Source: Aquimarina spinulae (GTDB lineage Bacteria; Bacteroidota; Bacteroidia; Flavobacteriales; Flavobacteriaceae). From it: DNA of 64,000 nt. Shown piece by piece: positions 18,441-27,640 of this stretch (positions are counted from its first letter, which is position 1; each line of letters begins with the position of its first letter). Location of the stretch: NCBI RefSeq assembly GCF_943373825.1, contig NZ_CALSBP010000002.1, positions 2,531,501 through 2,595,500 on the forward strand, read 5' to 3'. The notes under the pieces are model-generated. The model had not been told where the DNA came from and did not search any database. It saw only the letters and a program-made list of their open reading frames with translations. The position numbers were made by a program, and so were the translations under genes.

Positions 18441-19199
18441 ATGGATTTAAAAGCAGTAATTGTAGAAGATGAAAAACATAGTAGAGAGAATTTAAAACAA
18501 TTTTTAGAAGAGTTCTGCACCGATATAACAGTAACAAGTATGGCTACTTCTGTTTCTGAAGCTATTACAACCCTTTCATCTACCAAACCCGATGTTGTTT
18601 TTTTAGACATAGAATTACAAACCGGAACTGGTTTTGATGTACTTAACCAAGTATCAAATTTTAATTTTGAAGTTGTTTTTACCACAGCTTTTGATCAATA
18701 TGCAATTAAAGCAATAAAATTTAGCTCTCTTGATTATTTATTAAAACCTATTGATCTTGAAGAATTACAAAATGCAGTTGAAAAAGTACGAAAGAAAAAA
18801 AACCAGAAAATCTACAAAAAACAACTGGAAACTCTAATGCTAAATCTCAAACAACAAAAACCAAAGCTTAATAAAATATGTTTAGCCACTGCCGAAGGTT
18901 TTGAGTTTGTAAACATCGACGATATCATATTTTGTAAAGCTAATGGTTCTTATACCTCTTTTATTATGAAAAATGAATCAAAGTTGCTGGTTAGTAAACA
19001 CCTAAAAGAATATGAAAATCTATTACTTGAGCAAGACTTTATGCGTGTACATAATAGCTATTTAATAAACTTAAAAGAGGTTAAGAAATTTGTGAAATCA
19101 GATGGCGGCTACATTATAATGAATAATGATATCTCTGTGAGTATTTCCCGCTCAAAAAAAGAGGATTTTCTTAAGGTAATGTCTACTTTTACAAAGTAA
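18441..19199 (+). CDS. LytTR-family response regulator
   Basis: 252 residues. The receiver domain (1-about 120) has the acidic pocket EDE (9-11), phospho-acceptor Asp56 (VVFLDIEL), switch Thr81/82 and Lys102 (LLKPID). A lysine-rich linker leads to a LytTR DNA-binding domain (about 145-250; ICLATAEGFEFVNIDDIIFCKANGSYT, LLVSKHLKEYE, MRVHNSYLINLKEVKKF). It is the output half of a LytS/LytTR pair with the kinase at 17068. Target genes are not evident; neighbouring gaps show no obvious paired LytTR direct repeats. Confidence 0.93.
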   Translation: MDLKAVIVEDEKHSRENLKQFLEEFCTDITVTSMATSVSEAITTLSSTKPDVVFLDIELQTGTGFDVLNQVSNFNFEVVFTTAFDQYAIKAIKFSSLDYLLKPIDLEELQNAVEKVRKKKNQKIYKKQLETLMLNLKQQKPKLNKICLATAEGFEFVNIDDIIFCKANGSYTSFIMKNESKLLVSKHLKEYENLLLEQDFMRVHNSYLINLKEVKKFVKSDGGYIIMNNDISVSISRSKKEDFLKVMSTFTK

Positions 19200-19339
19200 T
19201 AATTTCTTGTTTATTTTTTGTTACTATTAATCTGGTATTAAAAATAATATCTTAATCATTTTTAGGCTTATATCAGAGTTAGAACACTCATAAAAGTCGT
19301 AAGTTCAAAATTTAAACAAGTAATAAAAATGACTATGTA

Positions 19340-19849
19340 ATGGCCGATGAAATTGTAAATAGAGTTGCTAATAATAAAAACCTCATCACTTTTGATTTAG
19401 AAGAGTATTACCCTAAAGGTAATCGTATTCTTTTTGATATTAAAGACTGGCTTTTTGAAGGGTTAATTTTACGCGAAAAAGAGTTTAGAAAACACGTTTT
19501 AGATCATGACTGGAGTCAATATCAAGACAGCTATATTGCCTTAACTTGTTCTACAGATGCTATTATTCCCGGATGGGCATATCTTTTATTAACAAGTGCA
19601 TTACAACCTTTTGCAAAAAAGGTAGCTGTGGGATCTTTAGAGGCCCTGGAAACTATACTCTATGCCGAAATTATAAATACTATCGATATTTCGGCATATC
19701 AAAACAAGCTTATTATTATAAAAGGATGTACAAACAAGCCTGTTCCGAATGGAGCTTATATCGATTTGATTCAAAAATTACAGCCCGTTGCCAAGAGTAT
19801 TATGTATGGAGAGGCATGTTCTTCTGTTCCTCTATACAAAAGGAAATAA
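19340..19849 (+). CDS. DUF2480 family protein
   Basis: 169 residues, no signal peptide, probably cytosolic. It has the features of DUF2480: ITFDLEEYYP near the N-terminus, LFDIKDWLFEGLILREKEFR, CSTDAIIPGWAYLLL, and the C-terminal IIKGCTNKPVPNGAYIDLI with a conserved Cys. In other flavobacteria this gene commonly follows sufE and the DUF59 gene, so a link to Fe-S assembly or sulfur handling is plausible by context; no activity is established. Here the thioesterase and the LytS/LytTR pair lie between it and sufT. Confidence 0.85.
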   Translation: MADEIVNRVANNKNLITFDLEEYYPKGNRILFDIKDWLFEGLILREKEFRKHVLDHDWSQYQDSYIALTCSTDAIIPGWAYLLLTSALQPFAKKVAVGSLEALETILYAEIINTIDISAYQNKLIIIKGCTNKPVPNGAYIDLIQKLQPVAKSIMYGEACSSVPLYKRK

Positions 19850-20033
19850 ACCCTTTTATCTATTAATGTTGTTTTTTATCGAAAAACGATGGCCTACTAA
19901 CATACTTTTAAAGCAAAAAACGTTTCTTAAAATATATTTGCCAACATAAAAATTTACACTGGTTATTTGTACCGGATAATAAATTATTTAACCCTAAAAA
20001 TAACCTGATTAAATTCCTTAAAACTATCATCAA

Positions 20034-20987
20034 ATGAAAAAAACATTGCTAACTGTAGTTCTATTAATTAGCTCTACAATTCTATTTGCACAAGAAGAAA
20101 CAAAAAAAGACGAAGCTCCTAAAGAAGGATGGACCAAAGGAGGAAACATTAGTCTTTTAATAAATCAATCTGCCTTTAATGCAGAATGGCTTGGAGGAGG
20201 AACATCTAATATTGCAGGAAATCTCTCTATATCCTATGATTTTAATTACCGCAAAGGAAAACTCACTTGGGATAATAAAATTCTTGCAGATTATGGGCTT
20301 ACCAAGCTTAAAGATCAAGAGTTTATACGCAAAACCAATGATCGCTTAGAGTTAAATTCATTATTGGGTAGACAAATCAAAGAATCACTATGGTATTATT
20401 CTTTTTTCTTAAACTTTAGAACACAGTTTGATAAAGGATTTGAATATGGAGAAGAACCTATTCTAGATACAACTACTGGAAATGTTATAGGAACAAGAGA
20501 AATCCGAACAGAAACTACTCGTATTTTCTCACCTGCTTATTTGCAGTTAGGCCCAGGTATGTTATGGAAAAAAAGTGATAATCTCAAAGTTAATATCGCT
20601 CCTGCCACAGCACGATTTATTTTTGTACATGATATGTTTACAGATGTGGGTAATGATCAGGCAGCAATAGACGCTTTTAACGATGCTGGAGGTTACTTTG
20701 GAGTAGAAGCAAACGATACGTTTCGTTTTGAATTTGGTGCTGCACTTAATGGGTATGCTAAATTTGAGATCATGAAGAATGTATCTATGGAAAACATTTT
20801 AAATTTGTATTCTAACTACTTAGAAGATCCACAAAATGTAGATATAGATTATACTGCAAATATCGTGATGACGATTAACAAATATTTATCTACTAATCTA
20901 ACCTTTCAGGCCATCTATGATGATAATGCTATTGGTGCTTTTCAGATTAGAGAAGTATTTGGTCTAGGTATAAATTACGGGTTCTAG
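20034..20987 (+). CDS. DUF3078 outer-membrane-type protein (copy 1)
   Basis: 317 residues with a Sec signal peptide (MKKTLLTVVLLISSTILFAQ). After a short charged linker comes the DUF3078 pattern, GGNISLLINQSAFNAEWLGGGTSNIAGN, then alternating amphipathic strands and a C-terminal aromatic strand ending in YGF, as expected of an outer-membrane beta-barrel. It is paralogous to 25282-26307. In flavobacteria this family often follows DUF2480 in suf neighbourhoods. Function unknown. A strong terminator follows. Confidence 0.85.
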   Translation: MKKTLLTVVLLISSTILFAQEETKKDEAPKEGWTKGGNISLLINQSAFNAEWLGGGTSNIAGNLSISYDFNYRKGKLTWDNKILADYGLTKLKDQEFIRKTNDRLELNSLLGRQIKESLWYYSFFLNFRTQFDKGFEYGEEPILDTTTGNVIGTREIRTETTRIFSPAYLQLGPGMLWKKSDNLKVNIAPATARFIFVHDMFTDVGNDQAAIDAFNDAGGYFGVEANDTFRFEFGAALNGYAKFEIMKNVSMENILNLYSNYLEDPQNVDIDYTANIVMTINKYLSTNLTFQAIYDDNAIGAFQIREVFGLGINYGF

Positions 20988-21008
20988 AAACAAGAAAATA
21001 TAGTTCTT

Positions 21009-21045
21009 AAAAAAGCATCTTTTATACGATAAAAGATGCTTTTTT
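21009..21045. terminator. Terminator after DUF3078 copy 1
   Basis: A perfect 17-base stem around a 3-base loop (ACG), core AGCATCTTTTAT / ATAAAAGATGCT, followed by a T-run on the + strand. It lies between the convergent DUF3078 gene and the GNAT gene. Confidence 0.9.
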
Positions 21046-21070
21046 TCTTTAGTGAACTTACTATCTGTCT

Positions 21071-21514
21071 TTATGTTTTATTAGATGTTAATTGCATATG
21101 AAACTCATATTTATCCTCATCAACTGTCTTAAAACCCATACGTTCGTATAAATATCTCGCTGGGTTTTCTTTTAATACTTTTAGTACCATATCTTTATTT
21201 GAGGCTTTGGCAGTCTCTATTATGTCTTTAATCACATATTTCCCTATTCCATGACCTTGATATTCGGGTAACACTTGTATTTGTAGTATTTCTATTGCAT
21301 GTTCTGTTTCAATATATTTCAATACACCTGCTCTTTGATTAGATTTTAATATCACATAAGCATTATCATATTGAAAATCTATTCTGGATAAATGTTCTTC
21401 ATCTGATAAGAAAATTCCCATTTCCTCTAAGTGTTCGACCATGGTCACTTTTCTTAATTTAAATAAGAAATCCTTATCCGATTCTTGTGCTTTAATCAGT
21501 TCTAATTTTTCCAT
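21071..21514 (-). CDS. GNAT family N-acetyltransferase
   Basis: 147 residues with a single GNAT domain. The acetyl-CoA pyrophosphate loop is QGHGIGKY, preceded by the beta-4 strand EILQIQVLPEY, and the C-terminal NPARYLYERMGFKTVDEDKYEFHM is typical. It probably acetylates a small molecule or protein amine; substrate not inferable. It stands alone, convergent with DUF3078 copy 1 and downstream of the tricorn-like protease on the same strand, with a hairpin terminator (21597-21627) between them. Confidence 0.88.
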   Translation of the reverse strand: MEKLELIKAQESDKDFLFKLRKVTMVEHLEEMGIFLSDEEHLSRIDFQYDNAYVILKSNQRAGVLKYIETEHAIEILQIQVLPEYQGHGIGKYVIKDIIETAKASNKDMVLKVLKENPARYLYERMGFKTVDEDKYEFHMQLTSNKT

Positions 21515-21596
21515 AGCAAATCATATAATACAGTATCACGAATATACTTTAATTTATCAAACGCATTTTTTAATAATACATATCTTATAAAAAGTA

Positions 21597-21627
21597 AAAG
21601 CGAGAGTAAAGAAAACACTCTCGCTTT
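21597..21627 (-). terminator. Terminator of the tricorn-like protease gene
   Basis: An 11-base perfect stem (AAAGCGAGAGT / ACTCTCGCTTT, 9-base loop) lies 27 bases beyond the stop of the leftward protease gene. Read leftward it is followed by a T-rich stretch, as expected of an intrinsic terminator on the minus strand. Confidence 0.8.
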
Positions 21628-21653
21628 GATTATATATCTCTTTTGCAAGCAAA

Positions 21654-24600
21654 TTACTTAGAACGATCCTCTGCTGCAGGTACTTTATTCTTTGGATTTT
21701 TATCGCTTTCTTTAAGTGTTTTCAGCACTTCATTGATAGCTCGATCCAGTTGCACATCTATACCTTGAGCATCTTTTCCTGGGTTTTCTGGAACATGGAT
21801 ATCTGGCTCTACACCATGCCCTTCTGCAAACCAGGTTCCATCGGGGTTATACATTCTAAATGTAGGTACTGTTACATATCCACCGTCTATTAATTCTGGT
21901 GATCCCGAAATTCCTATCAGTCCTCCCCAGGTTCTTGTACCAATAAGCGGTCCTATTTTTCTTTTCTTGAAATAATCGGGAAAAGCATCACCTCCACTAC
22001 CACTCCATCCATTGATAAGCATCGCTTTAGGGCCATAATGCCCTCTTGGAGGCCAGGCCCAGTCTTTTCCTTCCCTTACTTTGTAATAACTCAATAATGG
22101 TCTGTTTAACAATTCTACAAATCTATCTGGTATTTGTCCTCCATTATTAAATCTTTCATCAATGATTAATCCATCTTTATGATGTTGAGCATAAAACATT
22201 CTAACTAATTCTTCTTGCCCATCTATTCCTGTACTTGGTACATAAATATATCCTATTCTTCCTCCTGATTTTTTATCTACATATTTTCGCATTTCTTCAA
22301 TCCAGGCAAGATTTCTCAGCCTCGCTTCACTTCTTATAGGTTGTACAAGATATTGCTTGCTGTTTTTGCCATCAGGAGTTTTGCTAACTGTAATTTCTAT
22401 TGTTTCATTTGCTTTTCCTTCTAATGCTGCATAAGGATCTGCATATTCTGTTAATTCGATTCCATTAATACGTAATATATAATCACCTTCTTCAACTACA
22501 ACTCCTGGCTTTCTAAGAGGAGATTTAACCTCAGTATCCCAAGGAGCTGGCGTAATGATTTTTTTTATTCTGTATTTTCCCTGGTGTATCTCCCAGTCAA
22601 CACCCAGATAGCCTGTAGTTTTGTTAGAGCTTGATACTACGTCTCCACCACCTCTATATGTATGAGAAGCATTTAGTTCTGCAATTAATGCTCCGGTAAT
22701 TTTATTTAGGTCATTTCTACTTGCTGCATATTCGATCAATGGTTCATATTTCTTTTTCATAGCTTCCCAATCCAATCCGTGTAGATTTTTATCATAGAAG
22801 AAATCTCTTTCTAAACGCCATATATCTGTAAAGATTTGTCTCCATTCTTCTTTTGGGTTAACGGTCATTTCCATTTTAGAAGTGTCTACATGATCTTCTA
22901 GCGATTGATCTTTTGCGACTTCTATAATCCCCATTTTTTCTTCGCTAAACACCAAAATACTATTGTTATCAAACGAAAGTTTATAATCATCTACATTTTC
23001 AAGGATTGTATTTTCTTCATCTTCTTCAAAATCATAATATTTTAAGACTGATTTTTCGTCTTTTGATCCTGTTCTGGGGTGTTTTAAGAAAATGACTTTA
23101 CCCTTGGCAGCACTTATTCTTCCTGTATTTCCTAGTTCTACAGGTAAAATAATCATTCTGGATTCTATACCATCAAAATCTATGCGTATTGGTTTTATCT
23201 TTTGATCTTTCTCTTCTTCTTTCTTCTTGTCTTTGGTTTCCTCTTTCTTATTATCACCTTCATTTATAGCCACTTTATCATTTTTTAATTCAATAGGATG
23301 TACTGCATCTTTTGTAAGTGGAATGATTCCTATTTTGGTTGCATTAGGGTATGTCCAGCTATTATCATAATCACTATATACCGGATCAAAAGTTCTATTC
23401 GTTGTACAATAGATATACTTATTATCGACAGAAAAAACAGGGCTACTATCATCATAAAAAGCAGAAGTGATAGTGTGTGTTTTCTTTTTATCTATATCAT
23501 AAATAATGATATGTTGATTTTCATTTTCATGAGAATTTGCATAAGTAATATATTTACTATCATTTGACCAACTCACAGAAAAACCAGATAGCCCCCCTTG
23601 AAACAATTGTATTTCCTGATCTATTTTGGTAATCGTATTATTAGTAATATTTGCCAGTTTTATATGCATTTCCTGATCTACAAAAATTAACTTTTTACTA
23701 TCAGGAGACCAGAATAGCTGGTATCTAAATCCCGGACCTTGCTTTGAGATTTGTTTCTCCGAATTATTTTTAAGATCTCTCACCATTAATTCATATTCAC
23801 CTGTTTTATCACTCCAATATGCAATATATCTTCCATCTGGTGACCAACTGGGATAACGTTCTGCAATACCACTTGTTCGTGTTAGATTTTTAGTAATCCC
23901 ATCTTTTTTAGGTACAGAAAAAATATCTCCTCTGGCACCTACAATAATTCTGTTGCCATCTGGGGCAATACCAACACTATGAATGTATTTTTCTGCTTTC
24001 TTTACCTGAGGTTTTAATCCGGTAAAATCACCAATAGCACTTATAGATATTTCTTTTGTTGTTTTTGTTGCTACATCTAAAAGATATAGTGTTCCCCCAG
24101 CTTCAAAAACAATTTCAGATTTTCCTATAGACGGGCGTTCAATATCAAATTCTTTAAAAAATGTAATTTGCTCGTGTTGTTTCGATTGTAAGTTATATTT
24201 CCAGATATTAAACTTTTTTGAAGCGTCTTTATCCGAAAGATAATAGAGATCGTCGTTATCCCACATAGGTAGTTCATCATTACCATCGTTATTGGTAATG
24301 TTTTCAGAAGTTAAGGTTTTAAGGTTAAAAAGATAGATATCAGACGCCATTCCTCCTCGATACCGTTTCCAGTTTCTGCTTAGCCTTGATTTATCTGTCA
24401 TAGCAACAAGATCACCGTTTACATGCAGATCTAATTCTTCGACTTTACTTATTGGTATTCTTATTGGTAATCCACCGTTAACAGATATTTTAAATCCTTT
24501 AGAAAAACGTTGTTTACCGCTTTCCATTCTAGAGGTGTAGATTAAAAATTTTCCGTCTTTGGTCCATGCTTTAATATTATCAGACATTCCGTGAGTTGTA

Positions 24601-24911
24601 ATTCGTTTAGGAATACCTCCGGTTATCGGGATTGTATATATATCATGGTTTCCATCATAATTAGCATTAAACGCAATAGTTTTTCCATCTGGAGAAAATT
24701 TTCCCATTGTTTCCCGACCGGGCTTAGTTGTTAATCGATGTGCAGTGCCTCCTCGCTTATTTACAATCCATAGATCATCTGCATAAGTAAAACAGATATT
24801 AGAACCGGAAACATCGGGATATTGAATCATTTTTGCTGGCAGTTGGCCATAATTTATGTTTGGCAGCCAATACAATAAAAACAGTGTAATAATCCTTGTG
24901 AGATTTTTCAT
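21654..24911 (-). CDS. Tricorn-like S41 protease
   Basis: 1085 residues with a Sec signal peptide (MKNLTRIITLFLLYWLPNINYG). The N-terminal two thirds carry WD40/PD40-type propeller repeats (KFSPDGKTIAFNANYDGNHDIY, SWSPDGRYIAYWSDKTGEYEL and others) and a Lys/Glu-rich low-complexity insert (KKEETKDKKKEEEKDQK). These are followed by a tricorn core domain, a PDZ-like domain (about 775-860; GVVVEEGDYILRINGIEL) and an S41 catalytic domain with the nucleophile region GWSGSGGDAFPDYF and GLIGISGSPE. Members degrade peptides, here probably in the periplasm. It is divergent from DUF3078 copy 2. Confidence 0.93.
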   Translation of the reverse strand: MKNLTRIITLFLLYWLPNINYGQLPAKMIQYPDVSGSNICFTYADDLWIVNKRGGTAHRLTTKPGRETMGKFSPDGKTIAFNANYDGNHDIYTIPITGGIPKRITTHGMSDNIKAWTKDGKFLIYTSRMESGKQRFSKGFKISVNGGLPIRIPISKVEELDLHVNGDLVAMTDKSRLSRNWKRYRGGMASDIYLFNLKTLTSENITNNDGNDELPMWDNDDLYYLSDKDASKKFNIWKYNLQSKQHEQITFFKEFDIERPSIGKSEIVFEAGGTLYLLDVATKTTKEISISAIGDFTGLKPQVKKAEKYIHSVGIAPDGNRIIVGARGDIFSVPKKDGITKNLTRTSGIAERYPSWSPDGRYIAYWSDKTGEYELMVRDLKNNSEKQISKQGPGFRYQLFWSPDSKKLIFVDQEMHIKLANITNNTITKIDQEIQLFQGGLSGFSVSWSNDSKYITYANSHENENQHIIIYDIDKKKTHTITSAFYDDSSPVFSVDNKYIYCTTNRTFDPVYSDYDNSWTYPNATKIGIIPLTKDAVHPIELKNDKVAINEGDNKKEETKDKKKEEEKDQKIKPIRIDFDGIESRMIILPVELGNTGRISAAKGKVIFLKHPRTGSKDEKSVLKYYDFEEDEENTILENVDDYKLSFDNNSILVFSEEKMGIIEVAKDQSLEDHVDTSKMEMTVNPKEEWRQIFTDIWRLERDFFYDKNLHGLDWEAMKKKYEPLIEYAASRNDLNKITGALIAELNASHTYRGGGDVVSSSNKTTGYLGVDWEIHQGKYRIKKIITPAPWDTEVKSPLRKPGVVVEEGDYILRINGIELTEYADPYAALEGKANETIEITVSKTPDGKNSKQYLVQPIRSEARLRNLAWIEEMRKYVDKKSGGRIGYIYVPSTGIDGQEELVRMFYAQHHKDGLIIDERFNNGGQIPDRFVELLNRPLLSYYKVREGKDWAWPPRGHYGPKAMLINGWSGSGGDAFPDYFKKRKIGPLIGTRTWGGLIGISGSPELIDGGYVTVPTFRMYNPDGTWFAEGHGVEPDIHVPENPGKDAQGIDVQLDRAINEVLKTLKESDKNPKNKVPAAEDRSK

Positions 24912-25281
24912 GACATAAAAGTTTTTTGATTGATATATGTTGTTTTTACTATGACCTATGAGTATTTAATATGTTACATCAAATGATCTAATTATTTATT
25001 TAGTTTATTCATATGTCATGATATCAAAAGTATTCTAAATGACTTTTCTTTTTATTAGATTTTGACACATTAACCTACTGTTAACGTTAATATAGTATGT
25101 AATTATCAAATAATAAGGGCTTGACTTGTCTATGTTAATAGATCAGTAAATGCAAATAAAACCGGTATAAAACTAATGAGGAAGTATCTTCTACAAGTTA
25201 TTTTTGATAGAAATATCATAGGTTTGAAAAAACTAAAAGCATACCGTATCTTTGTATCCTACCCTTGCAACAAAAGATCAA
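24912..25281. other. Divergent intergenic region between the S41 protease and DUF3078 copy 2
   Basis: 370 bases, AT-rich. For the leftward protease, CAAAAGTA at 25025-25032 (minus-strand TACTTTTG) is an exact -7 match, about 115 bases from its start, without a clear -33. There is a perfect 10-base palindrome, TTAACGTTAA, at 25081-25090. The rightward promoter is listed separately. Confidence 0.45.
25223..25254 (+). promoter_or_regulatory. Promoter of DUF3078 copy 2 (-33 TTTG, -7 TATCTTTG)
   Basis: TTTG at 25223-25226 and TATCTTTG at 25247-25254 are separated by 20 bases and match the Bacteroidetes promoter consensus. An in-frame TTG at 25252 lies inside the -7 box, so translation must start at ATG 25282. 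Confidence 0.72.
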
Positions 25282-26307
25282 ATGAGTAGATTTTTTTTAG
25301 CTATTTTTCTGCTTTTGTTAGTAACAAAAATTTCAGGTCAGGAAAAAGAAAAAACAAAATACCTGGATTCAATTCAAGTTAATTTAAAACGTTCTCTTGA
25401 TAGTATTTTAAAAAACACTACAAATGACCTAAATATCATAGTTTTAAAACAGAAGCTAAAAGAAATTACTCCCAAAAAACTAAAAGAAGAACATATCGGG
25501 TGGAAAGATAAGGCAAACTTTACCTTGCTTTTTAATCAATCTGCATTTAACTACGACTGGCAAGGCGGAGGAACATCTAATATTGCAGGAAATGTTACGT
25601 TAAACTATGAATTTAACTACAAAAAGAATAGTCTAACCTGGGATAATAAAATTATTGCAGATTACGGACTTACTTTTTTAAGAGGAGAAGATTTTCCTCG
25701 TAAAACCAATGACAGAATTGAATTTAACACTCGATTAGGGCAAAAAATTGGTCAAGGTTTCTGGAATTATTCTTTGTTTATCAATTTTAGATCTCAATTT
25801 GATAAAGGATATAGGTTTACCAAAGATCCTGATACAGAAGAGACCATTCGTACAGAAGAAACTCATTTCTTTTCTCCGGCTTTTATACAGATCGGACCAG
25901 GATTGTTATGGAAAAAAAGTGATAATCTGCACGTAAATATAGCTCCAGTCACATCTCGTATGATATTTGTAGATAAAGAATTTACCAATGTTGTAGATTA
26001 TGTAGATGGTGATTATTTTGGAGTAGATGCTGGTGAAAGCTCTCGATTTGAGTTTGGTGGGTCTCTTGCGGCTTATTCTAAATACACTTTGGTAAAAAAT
26101 GTAACTCTAGAGCAACTCTTAAACCTGTACTCTAACTATATTGAAGATCCAGCCAATGTAGATATTGATTATACATTAAATATTAGCTTACTCGTAAACA
26201 AATATATTACAGGCAGCTTTGTATTTCAAGCAATTTATGATGACAATGCTACCAGTGGATTTCAGATACGTGAGGTAATTGGATTAGGGCTCAAGTATAA
26301 GTTTTAA
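25282..26307 (+). CDS. DUF3078 outer-membrane-type protein (copy 2)
   Basis: 341 residues from ATG 25282 (start fixed by the promoter). A signal peptide (MSRFFLAIFLLLLVTKISG) precedes a charged, helical stretch of about 55 residues absent from copy 1, then the DUF3078 core (FTLLFNQSAFNYDWQGGGTSNIAGN) and a C-terminal strand ending in YKF, as in outer-membrane barrels. It is clearly paralogous to 20034-20987 along the whole barrel. Its stop codon lies 2 bases from the end of convergent hflX, with no terminator between. Function unknown. Confidence 0.85.
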   Translation: MSRFFLAIFLLLLVTKISGQEKEKTKYLDSIQVNLKRSLDSILKNTTNDLNIIVLKQKLKEITPKKLKEEHIGWKDKANFTLLFNQSAFNYDWQGGGTSNIAGNVTLNYEFNYKKNSLTWDNKIIADYGLTFLRGEDFPRKTNDRIEFNTRLGQKIGQGFWNYSLFINFRSQFDKGYRFTKDPDTEETIRTEETHFFSPAFIQIGPGLLWKKSDNLHVNIAPVTSRMIFVDKEFTNVVDYVDGDYFGVDAGESSRFEFGGSLAAYSKYTLVKNVTLEQLLNLYSNYIEDPANVDIDYTLNISLLVNKYITGSFVFQAIYDDNATSGFQIREVIGLGLKYKF

Positions 26308-26309
26308 GC

Positions 26310-27518
26310 TTATTCTTCGATAATCTCAGGATATAAAAAGTTATTATAAGGGAAACGAGTTACATGTATATTTCGTGTTTCTTTATATACTCGTTTTCTA
26401 AAATCATCAATATTCTCTTTCTTGATAGCAGAAATAAATAAAGCATTGTCTCCTATTTTACTCATCCAGGTTTGTTTCCATTCTTCTAGAGTATAATGAG
26501 CTTTGGTTCTTTCTGTAGTTAAATCATCACTATCTATTGTCTCATGTTGATAAGCATCAATTTTATTAAAAACCATCATAGTAGGTTTGTCTCTACAATC
26601 AATTTCGTCAAGAATTTTATTCACCGATTCGATATGATCTTCAAATTGTGGATGAGAAATATCTACGACATGTAATAATAAATCGGCTTCTCTTACTTCG
26701 TCTAATGTGCTTTTAAAGCTCTCTACAAGTTGAGTAGGTAGTTTTCTAATAAAACCTACTGTGTCACTAAGTAAAAATGGAAGGTTACCAATAACTACTT
26801 TTCTTACTGTAGTGTCCAGAGTAGCAAAAAGTTTGTTTTCTGCAAAAACCTCACTTTTGGCAATAACATTCATCAATGTAGATTTACCAACATTGGTATA
26901 CCCTACTAAAGCCACTCTAACCAGTTTTCCACGATTACCTCGTTGCGTTGCCATTTGCTTATCAATGGTAAGCAGTTTCTTTTTTAATAATGATATGCGA
27001 TCTCGTACAATACGGCGGTCAGTTTCTATTTCTGTTTCTCCCGGACCTCTCATCCCGATACCCCCACGTTGTCTTTCTAAGTGAGTCCACAACCCTGTTA
27101 ATCTAGGTAATAAATATTGATACTGTGCTAATTCTACTTGAGTACGGGCATAGCTGGTTTGCGCGCGTTGGGCAAAAATATCAAGGATCAAATTAGTTCG
27201 ATCTATAATTTTAGCCTTCAGAATACGCTCTATATTACGTAGTTGCCCTGGTGATAATTCATCATCAAAAATGACAGTACCTATATCATGTTGTTCTACA
27301 TAAATTCGTACGTCCTCCATTTTTCCCGATCCTATAAACGTTTTAGAATTAGGCATATCCATCTTTTGGGTAAATCGTTTTACCACCTCACCTCCAGCTG
27401 TATACGTAAGAAATTCTAATTCATCCAAAAACTCTTCAAGCTTCTCTTCATCCTGGTTCTTGGTTATGATTCCTATCAAAACCGTTTTCTCGTATGCTAT
27501 TTTTTCTCTTTCTAACAT
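26310..27518 (-). CDS. hflX: Ribosome-associated GTPase HflX
   Basis: 402 residues. The N-terminal HflX domain (about 10-110; TYTAGGEVVKRFTQKMDMPNSKTFIGSGK, DDELSPGQLRNIERIL) leads to a Gly-rich region (QRGGIGMRGPGETEIETDRR) and the G domain: G1 GYTNVGKST, G3 DTVGFI, G4 NKID. HflX splits stalled or stress-idled ribosomes in the cytosol and binds the 50S subunit. The order and length are normal. The start is ATG 27518, behind two overlapping -7 boxes (27567-27582). Confidence 0.96.
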   Translation of the reverse strand: MLEREKIAYEKTVLIGIITKNQDEEKLEEFLDELEFLTYTAGGEVVKRFTQKMDMPNSKTFIGSGKMEDVRIYVEQHDIGTVIFDDELSPGQLRNIERILKAKIIDRTNLILDIFAQRAQTSYARTQVELAQYQYLLPRLTGLWTHLERQRGGIGMRGPGETEIETDRRIVRDRISLLKKKLLTIDKQMATQRGNRGKLVRVALVGYTNVGKSTLMNVIAKSEVFAENKLFATLDTTVRKVVIGNLPFLLSDTVGFIRKLPTQLVESFKSTLDEVREADLLLHVVDISHPQFEDHIESVNKILDEIDCRDKPTMMVFNKIDAYQHETIDSDDLTTERTKAHYTLEEWKQTWMSKIGDNALFISAIKKENIDDFRKRVYKETRNIHVTRFPYNNFLYPEIIEE

Positions 27519-27566
27519 TAGCTACCTAATCTTCTATGTCTTAATTTATTATATTGTGCTTTTAAA

Positions 27567-27607
27567 CAAATGTACAAAAGTACAACATTTATGTACTCGG
27601 GAACCAA
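27567..27607 (-). promoter_or_regulatory. hflX promoter region with two overlapping -7 boxes
   Basis: On the minus strand TACTTTTG (27575-27582) and TACATTTG (27567-27574) abut and both match TAnnTTTG exactly. TTG at 27605-27607 lies 22 bases from the first, a usable -33. The inverted repeat AACCAAC/GTTGGTT (27602-27621) overlaps the -33 position. Confidence 0.55.
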
Positions 27608-27640
27608 CATTATAGTTGGTTTCTTATAAAATTAAATGCG

